From: an uncultured Winogradskyella sp.
GTDB lineage: Bacteria > Bacteroidota > Bacteroidia > Flavobacteriales > Flavobacteriaceae
Assembly: GCF_947498005.1 (NCBI RefSeq)
Contig: NZ_CANMIW010000013.1
Coordinates: 1 to 37,239, forward strand
Direction of reading: 5' to 3'
DNA: 37,239 nucleotides
Both the position numbers and the translations under genes were made by a program. The notes beneath the pieces are model-generated. The model was given only the letters and a program-made list of their open reading frames with translations. It made no database searches and was not told where the DNA came from. Shown piece by piece: positions 32,317 through 37,239 of the stretch (within the stretch, counting starts at the first letter, position 1; each line of letters opens with the position of its first letter).

Positions 32317-32640
32317 ATGGATATAGAAGAACTTTTAAAGCTTTTAAAGGACGAATTACTTTTAGTATTGGGAGAAAGTTATGGTGATTTTAAAAAAGAA
32401 ACCAAAGCAGATGTGGAAGCGTTTTTAACGCTGTCTAAAGTTAAAATTGAACGCTGGACCAAGTTGCTGCAAGCAGGCGAGCTCACGGTAGATGACTATA
32501 AGTGGCTGTTAGAGAGTCAAAAAGATGTATTAATCTTAAATACCCTTTATCAAGCTGGTGTTTCAAAACTACGTTTAGGACATTTGAAAAATAAGATTAT
32601 AAAAACTATTGTAAATACAGTGATAACAATCATTATTTAA
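32317..32640 (+). CDS. Hypothetical small protein with hydrophobic C-terminus (107 aa)
   Basis: The first ~90 residues are helical and charged (LLKLLKDELLLVLGESYGDF, later WLLESQKDVLILNTLYQAGV). The C-terminus ends in a short hydrophobic stretch (IIKTIVNTVITIII), which could be a tail anchor. No family is recognised. It is 26 bp downstream of a small lipoprotein gene of similar helical character, so the two probably act together at the envelope. A hairpin with an exceptionally long T run follows. Confidence 0.65.
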   Translation: MDIEELLKLLKDELLLVLGESYGDFKKETKADVEAFLTLSKVKIERWTKLLQAGELTVDDYKWLLESQKDVLILNTLYQAGVSKLRLGHLKNKIIKTIVNTVITIII

Positions 32641-32760
32641 CAAAATGCTATTTGTTATCAAATCGAGGTTGATTTAGTAAATCACTTTTAGTGTCTTCTA
32701 AATATTCATAAACCCACTCTTGTTTTATAAATTTAAAACCTTTTATTTTAAGATGGAGGT
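32641..32760 (-). pseudogene. Possible C-terminal gene remnant
   Basis: On the minus strand, a frame ending TAG at about 32644 reads HLKIKGFKFIKQEWVYEY, then LEDTKSDLLNQPRFDNK. It is open back into the A/T homopolymer at 32760-32781 and has no start codon; beyond the homopolymer all frames close soon. The residue choice looks protein-like, but ~35 codons without a stop could be chance. It may be the decayed tail of a lost gene. Confidence 0.2.
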
Positions 32761-32781
32761 TTTTTTTTTTTTTTTTTTTTT
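32735..32781 (+). terminator. Terminator with a 22-T tract
   Basis: AAAACCT and AGGTTTT pair around a TTTATTTTAAGATGG loop, and the right arm runs straight into 22 T residues (32760-32781). The form is that of a Rho-independent terminator for the two-gene unit ending at 32640. The T count may not be exact. Confidence 0.6.
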
Positions 32782-33192
32782 ATGTCAAACCTTTTCTTAA
32801 TAAAATCTTAAAGTATGATGTCAGATTTTATTACATATTACTTCTTATTTTTTGTTTATAAGTGTTAAAAATTCATGCGTAAAATACGTTTTTTAAATAC
32901 GTTTTTTCTGCTTTAATGTCCGTTTTTGGGATGTAATTTAGCTTCTTTTCATCTATCTTTTTTGAAAATTTATTCGTGTTATAGGAATTTCAAAGAAGTT
33001 CATCGGATTTTTATCTCCAGTATTACTTAACATGAAAACTCTTGTTAATTTTATGCCAATATTGGTTCTTGCATAACTCCTAACTGTGCGAGATTTTGTG
33101 TTGCGTTGTAGTGTAAAACACTTCAACTAACTATTTAATTAAATTACCTTAACTATCTACAAATTAATCTTATTAACTAACACCTATTTAGT
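32782..33192 (+). promoter_or_regulatory. Long AT-rich leader of the giant surface-protein gene
   Basis: No gene is seen in these ~410 bp. There is a tandem repeat ATACGTTTTTTAA / ATACGTTTTTT at about 32885-32908. No perfect TAnnTTTG box was found near the start codon; the nearest resemblance is GATTTTG at about 33092. The length suggests a long 5' untranslated region or a distant promoter. Confidence 0.35.
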
Positions 33193-36100
33193 ATGAAACA
33201 AAAGTACCTAAGGCAATCTAATATTAGATTTGCACTTTTATTATTGTTGACTTCTGTGATGTCCGTTTGGGCTAGTAATGCAGGCGTCGATAGTAAAATT
33301 AATGAGCTAATATCGACAGATGTTTCCTCGAAAAACGCATTAAATATAAATGACACTTCATGTGGTTACATCACAGGAATTTACATTTACGATCAAGCAA
33401 CTGATGCATCAGTTTATGGACCTATCCAAGACAATGCTCAGATTAACATTAATTCATTGCCTAATAACTACTATTTAGTAACACAAACTTCGGGTAACGT
33501 AGAAAGTATTACTTACTTAGTTGGTAATAGTTATATTGTTGAAAACGTTAGTCTCTACACGTATCCAGCAGGAGGTTCAAACTGGAATGCTGGTGTAGGA
33601 TCTTATAATGTTAGTGTAAAAGCTTATAAGTACGATAATGCAAACGGACAAAAATGTGATTATCACAATGTTTCATTTGATATTGTTAATGGTTCTTCTA
33701 ATATTACACCTCCAAGTAGCCCAACGTGTTCGTCGGGTTCTTTTTTATGGGAAAATAATATTAATGTCAATAATCTGACAGGTAATTCTGGAGTACCAGA
33801 AGCCGATGTTAGATTAAAAGATGGAGGAGATACTCAATTTACTATTCCTGGACCTTATCCAACAGAATTTAATTCTGCAGTGACAGTGTCACTTGACGAG
33901 GTTGTTTCTTGGGATGGTTACACGAATAGAGTAAATATTAATCAAGGCAATGAAAAATGGAAAGTTGTATTTAAAAAAGATGGTAACATTGTTTTTGAAT
34001 CTTCATATACTCAAGATGTTGACGATAACGTGACATCTGCAGAATGGGTTGGTCCATTAGAATCGAATATATTTTTACCAAATGGTACTGATGCAATTAT
34101 CATTGTACACTATGAGGATTCACAATTAGGTGAAGGTTCAGTAGATGGTGTTTCAAATTCTGTAGCACCTTCTTCAATTTGTGTTTCTTATGAAACTCCA
34201 GAAATTGTTGCACCAAGCGATCCAACTTGTGATAATGGTTCTTTTCTATGGGAAAATAATATAGACGTAACGACTTTAGAAGGTTCAAATTTAATTCCAG
34301 TCGCAGATTTAAGATTTAAAGATGGAGGAGATACGCAGTTTACTATTCCTGGTCCATATCCAATAGAGTTTAGTGGTGCTGTAACGGTGTCATTAGACGA
34401 GGTGATTTCATGGGATGGATACGGAACTAGAGCAAATACGGTAGCTCAAAACAATGAAAAATGGAAAGTTGTTTTTAAGAAGAATGGTAATATAGTATTC
34501 GAATCTTCTTATACACAAGATATAGCTGATAATGTGGTTTCTGCAGAATGGATTGGGTCTTTAGAGTCTAATATTTATTTGGCAAATGGTACAGATGAAA
34601 TTATTCTTGTACATAGCGAAGATCCGACTTTAGGAGAAGGGTCAATTTATAGCTCATCAAATTCAGTAGTGCCTTCTTCAATCTGTATTTCATATGTGGC
34701 GTCAACGGCATCATTAGGAGATACCGTATTCTTAGATGAAGACCAAGACGGTATTCAAGATGCAGACGAAGAAGGAGTTGCAGGAGTAACAGTTAACTTG
34801 TTAGATTGTAACAACAACCAATTAGCAACAACTACTACAGATGCTAACGGTAACTATGTCTTTGCAGATTTAGATCCAAATGAAGATTATAAAGTTGAAT
34901 TTGAAGTACCAACAGGATACGAATTATCACCTTCTAATCAAGGAAGTAATGATAGTAATGATTCAGATGCTAATGCTAACGGCAGAACGTCTTGTATTGA
35001 TTTAGCACCAGGCGAAGATAATCCAACTATTGATGCAGGTATCTATTTGCCAAGTGCGTCATTAGGAGATACCGTATTCTTAGATGAAGACCAAGACGGT
35101 ATTCAAGATGCAGACGAAGAAGGAGTTGCAGGAGTAACAGTTAACTTGTTAGATTGTAACAACAACCAATTAGCAACAACAACTACAGATGCTAACGGTA
35201 ACTATGTCTTTGCAGATTTAGATCCAAATGAAGATTATAAAGTAGAATTTGAAGTACCAACAGGATACGAATTATCGCCTTCTAATCAAGGAAGTAATGA
35301 TAGTAATGATTCAGATGCTAATCCAAACGGCAGAACGTCTTGTATTGATTTAGCGCCAGGCGAAGATAATCTAACTATTGATGCAGGTGTTTATTTACCA
35401 AGTGCGTCATTAGGAGATACAGTATTCTTAGATGAAGACCAAGACGGTATTCAAGATGCAGACGAAGAAGGAGTTGCAGGAGTAACAGTTAACTTGTTAG
35501 ATTGTAACAACAACCAATTAGCAACAACAACTACAGATGCTAACGGTAACTATTTCTTTGCAGATTTAGATCCAAATGAAGATTATAAAGTTGAATTTGA
35601 AGTACCAACAGGATACGAATTATCACCTTCTAATCAAGGAAGTAATGATAGTAATGATTCAGATGCTAATGCTAACGGCAGAACGTCTTGTATTGATTTA
35701 GCACCAGGCGAAGATAATCCAACTATTGATGCAGGTATCTATTTGCCAAGTGCGTCATTAGGAGATACCGTATTCTTAGATGAAGACCAAGACGGTATTC
35801 AAGATGCAGACGAAGAAGGAGTTGCAGGAGTAACAGTTAACTTGTTAGATTGTAACAACAACCAATTAGCAACAACAACTACAGATGCTAACGGTAACTA
35901 TTTCTTTGCAGATTTAGATCCAAATGAAGATTACAAAGTAGAATTTGAAGTACCAACAGGATACGAATTATCACCTTCTAATCAAGGAAATAATGATAGT
36001 AGTGATTCAGATGCTAATCCAAACGGCAGAACATCATGTATTGATTTAGCGCCAGGCGAAAATAATCCAACAATAGATGCAGGTATTTATTTACCAAGTG

Positions 36101-37239
36101 CATCATTAGGAGATACCGTATTCTTAGATGAAGACCAAGACGGTATTCAAGATGCAGGCGAAGAAGGAGTTGCAGGAGTAACAGTTAACTTGTTAGATTG
36201 TAACAACAACGAATTAGCAACAACTACTACAGATGCTAACGGTAACTATGTCTTTGCAGATTTAGATCCAAATGAAGATTATAAAGTTGAATTTGAAGTA
36301 CCAACAGGATACGAATTATCACCTTCTAATCAAGGAAGTAATGATAGTAATGATTCAGATGCTAATGCTAACGGCAGAACGTCTTGTATTGATTTAGCAC
36401 CAGGCGAAGATAATCCAACTATTGATGCAGGTATCTATTTGCCAAGTGCGTCATTAGGAGATACCGTATTCTTAGATGAAGACCAAGACGGTATTCAAGA
36501 TGCAGACGAAGAAGGAGTTGCAGGAGTAACAGTTAACTTGTTAGATTGTAACAACAACCAATTAGCAACAACAACTACGGATGCTAACGGTAACTATGTC
36601 TTTGCAGATTTAGATCCAAATGAAGATTATAAAGTAGAATTTGAAGTACCAACAGGATACGAATTATCGCCTTCTAATCAAGGAAATAATGATAGTAATG
36701 ATTCAGATGCCAATGCTAATGGCAGAACATCTTGTATTGATTTAGCGCCAGGCGAAAATAATCCAACAATAGATGCAGGTATTTATTTGCCATGTTCAAT
36801 CGACCCTAGTATCACTGTTTCAACTGAAGGTAATAATGATAATACTATTTGTTATGGCGATGATGCTGTTTTAACCGCAGCAGGTGGAGATCAGTTTGTT
36901 TGGAAAGCAAATGATGTAGTTATTCCAAATGAGTCATCAAATACTTTAACGGTAAGTCCAACTGAAACAACTGTCTATACTGTAGTGGTTACGGATAGTT
37001 CTCAGTTTGATTGTTCAGCTGAAGCTATAACAACTATAGCTGTTAATCCTCCTACTGAAAATACAGTGGAAGAAGTATCAGTATGTGCAGGTTCAGACTA
37101 TACATGGTCACAGAATGGAATGACGTATACAGCAGCAGATAGTCCGGTAATGTTGACTATTAATGATAATAATGGTTGTTCGTACACAGCAACGTTAGTA
37201 ATTAACGAATACGAAGAAACAGAAGATATTGTAAATGCG
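33193..37239 (+). CDS. Giant secreted repeat protein (SdrD-B-like adhesin), partial at 3' end
   Basis: The ATG at 33193 opens a frame of 1349 codons that runs off the window without a stop. A signal peptide (RFALLLLLTSVMSVWASNA) is followed by a unique region (to ~175). Two copies of a ~167-aa domain come next (about 177-335 and 344-502; both contain KDGGDTQFTIPGPYP and FESSYTQD), then six tandem 116-aa SdrD-B-like units (about 506-1200). The tail has Ig/PKD-like segments (TICYGDDAVLTAAGGDQFVW; VSVCAGSDYTWSQNG). Each unit has a DEDQDGIQDADEEG acidic loop that may bind calcium. In this phylum such proteins usually end in a T9SS or gliding-type sorting domain, which would lie off the window. 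Confidence 0.88.
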   Translation, partial: MKQKYLRQSNIRFALLLLLTSVMSVWASNAGVDSKINELISTDVSSKNALNINDTSCGYITGIYIYDQATDASVYGPIQDNAQININSLPNNYYLVTQTSGNVESITYLVGNSYIVENVSLYTYPAGGSNWNAGVGSYNVSVKAYKYDNANGQKCDYHNVSFDIVNGSSNITPPSSPTCSSGSFLWENNINVNNLTGNSGVPEADVRLKDGGDTQFTIPGPYPTEFNSAVTVSLDEVVSWDGYTNRVNINQGNEKWKVVFKKDGNIVFESSYTQDVDDNVTSAEWVGPLESNIFLPNGTDAIIIVHYEDSQLGEGSVDGVSNSVAPSSICVSYETPEIVAPSDPTCDNGSFLWENNIDVTTLEGSNLIPVADLRFKDGGDTQFTIPGPYPIEFSGAVTVSLDEVISWDGYGTRANTVAQNNEKWKVVFKKNGNIVFESSYTQDIADNVVSAEWIGSLESNIYLANGTDEIILVHSEDPTLGEGSIYSSSNSVVPSSICISYVASTASLGDTVFLDEDQDGIQDADEEGVAGVTVNLLDCNNNQLATTTTDANGNYVFADLDPNEDYKVEFEVPTGYELSPSNQGSNDSNDSDANANGRTSCIDLAPGEDNPTIDAGIYLPSASLGDTVFLDEDQDGIQDADEEGVAGVTVNLLDCNNNQLATTTTDANGNYVFADLDPNEDYKVEFEVPTGYELSPSNQGSNDSNDSDANPNGRTSCIDLAPGEDNLTIDAGVYLPSASLGDTVFLDEDQDGIQDADEEGVAGVTVNLLDCNNNQLATTTTDANGNYFFADLDPNEDYKVEFEVPTGYELSPSNQGSNDSNDSDANANGRTSCIDLAPGEDNPTIDAGIYLPSASLGDTVFLDEDQDGIQDADEEGVAGVTVNLLDCNNNQLATTTTDANGNYFFADLDPNEDYKVEFEVPTGYELSPSNQGNNDSSDSDANPNGRTSCIDLAPGENNPTIDAGIYLPSASLGDTVFLDEDQDGIQDAGEEGVAGVTVNLLDCNNNELATTTTDANGNYVFADLDPNEDYKVEFEVPTGYELSPSNQGSNDSNDSDANANGRTSCIDLAPGEDNPTIDAGIYLPSASLGDTVFLDEDQDGIQDADEEGVAGVTVNLLDCNNNQLATTTTDANGNYVFADLDPNEDYKVEFEVPTGYELSPSNQGNNDSNDSDANANGRTSCIDLAPGENNPTIDAGIYLPCSIDPSITVSTEGNNDNTICYGDDAVLTAAGGDQFVWKANDVVIPNESSNTLTVSPTETTVYTVVVTDSSQFDCSAEAITTIAVNPPTENTVEEVSVCAGSDYTWSQNGMTYTAADSPVMLTINDNNGCSYTATLVINEYEETEDIVNA
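33721..34700 (+). repeat. Two tandem copies of a ~167-codon domain
   Basis: Copy 1 begins at about 33721 and copy 2 at about 34222, 501 bp apart and in frame. Both begin PTC..GSFLWENNI and share TVSLDEV.SWDGY, EKWKVVFKK.GNIVFESSYT and PSSIC.SY. They are diverged at the DNA level, unlike the array that follows, so this duplication is older. I do not recognise the domain; it looks like a beta sandwich. Confidence 0.8.
34708..36795 (+). repeat. Six tandem 348-bp repeats (116-aa SdrD-B-like units)
   Basis: Units begin at 34708, 35056, 35404, 35752, 36100 and 36448, each exactly 348 bp after the last, at the codons for ASLGDTVFLDEDQDG. They differ by only scattered substitutions. Odd units share AAAGTTGAA and ATCTATTTGCC, and even units share AAAGTAGAA and, mostly, different wording at the end, so the array looks like three copies of a 696-bp dimer. 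No frame disruption is seen. Confidence 0.93.

Noticed and set aside
34100..34288. Minus-strand frame inside the giant surface-protein gene
   Set aside because: The plus frame is open for 1349 codons with repeated domains across this stretch, so the opposite frame is a shadow.
34708..36795. CRISPR array
   Set aside because: The repeat is 348 bp, has no spacers, and is one continuous coding frame with clear SdrD-B-like protein sequence.

Overview
The window looks like chromosome of a marine-type Bacteroidota, most likely family Flavobacteriaceae. The DNA is AT-rich, Shine-Dalgarno sequences are essentially absent, several genes start with TTG or GTG, and TAnnTTTG promoter-like boxes occur. 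Typical flavobacterial products are present: a type IX secretion (T9SS) sorting-domain protein, many lipoproteins, FabV, a DUF2721 protein, and an ECF sigma factor followed by a tiny overlapping gene. All of this is read by eye; no database search was possible.

Layout. 1-634 is the end of an IS3-family insertion sequence, cut by the window edge. 639-2326 is a small accessory island of three minus-strand genes. It contains two related ~130-140 bp imperfect palindromes, and each gene block begins with a 10-nt core that is the exact reverse complement of the core just after its own last gene. That is the architecture of integron cassettes, but the core (GTTGT...) does not fit the classical GTTRRRY, and no integrase is in view. 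2601-3896 is an antioxidant operon (peroxiredoxin, thioredoxin, small acidic protein). 4110-5774 is an NhaC-type Na+/H+ antiporter. 5922-8526 holds a methionine gamma-lyase-like PLP enzyme divergent from an Lrp/AsnC regulator and a PAS-LuxR regulator. 8784-13083 holds an S41 protease lipoprotein, dihydrolipoyl dehydrogenase and the enoyl reductase FabV.

13177-14976 has an M50-like membrane metalloprotease fused to TPR-like repeats, convergent with a GYF-like-domain gene; their stop codons overlap. 15125-17402 is a membrane and stress block: a 56-aa membrane ORF, a DUF2721 protein, an ECF sigma factor, an overlapping 57-aa protein and an MscS-like channel. 17591-26281 is mostly housekeeping: a lipoprotein, a DEAD-box helicase, a mutarotase-like enzyme, PabB, a conserved hypothetical, TilS and adenine deaminase. 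Short GC-rich hairpins and a TTTGCG-type repeat surround pabB.

26336-32640 carries exported proteins and hydrolases: a T9SS cargo protein, a CocE-type serine hydrolase lipoprotein, a YheT-type hydrolase, and a lipoprotein plus small-protein pair. 33193 to the window end is the N-terminal 1349 codons of a giant surface protein. It has two copies of a ~167-aa domain, then six almost identical 348-bp SdrD-B-like repeats arranged as three copies of a two-unit block, then Ig/PKD-like segments.

The strongest candidate for an undescribed system is the cassette array at 639-2326. The second is the recombination-prone repeat array at 34708-36795.
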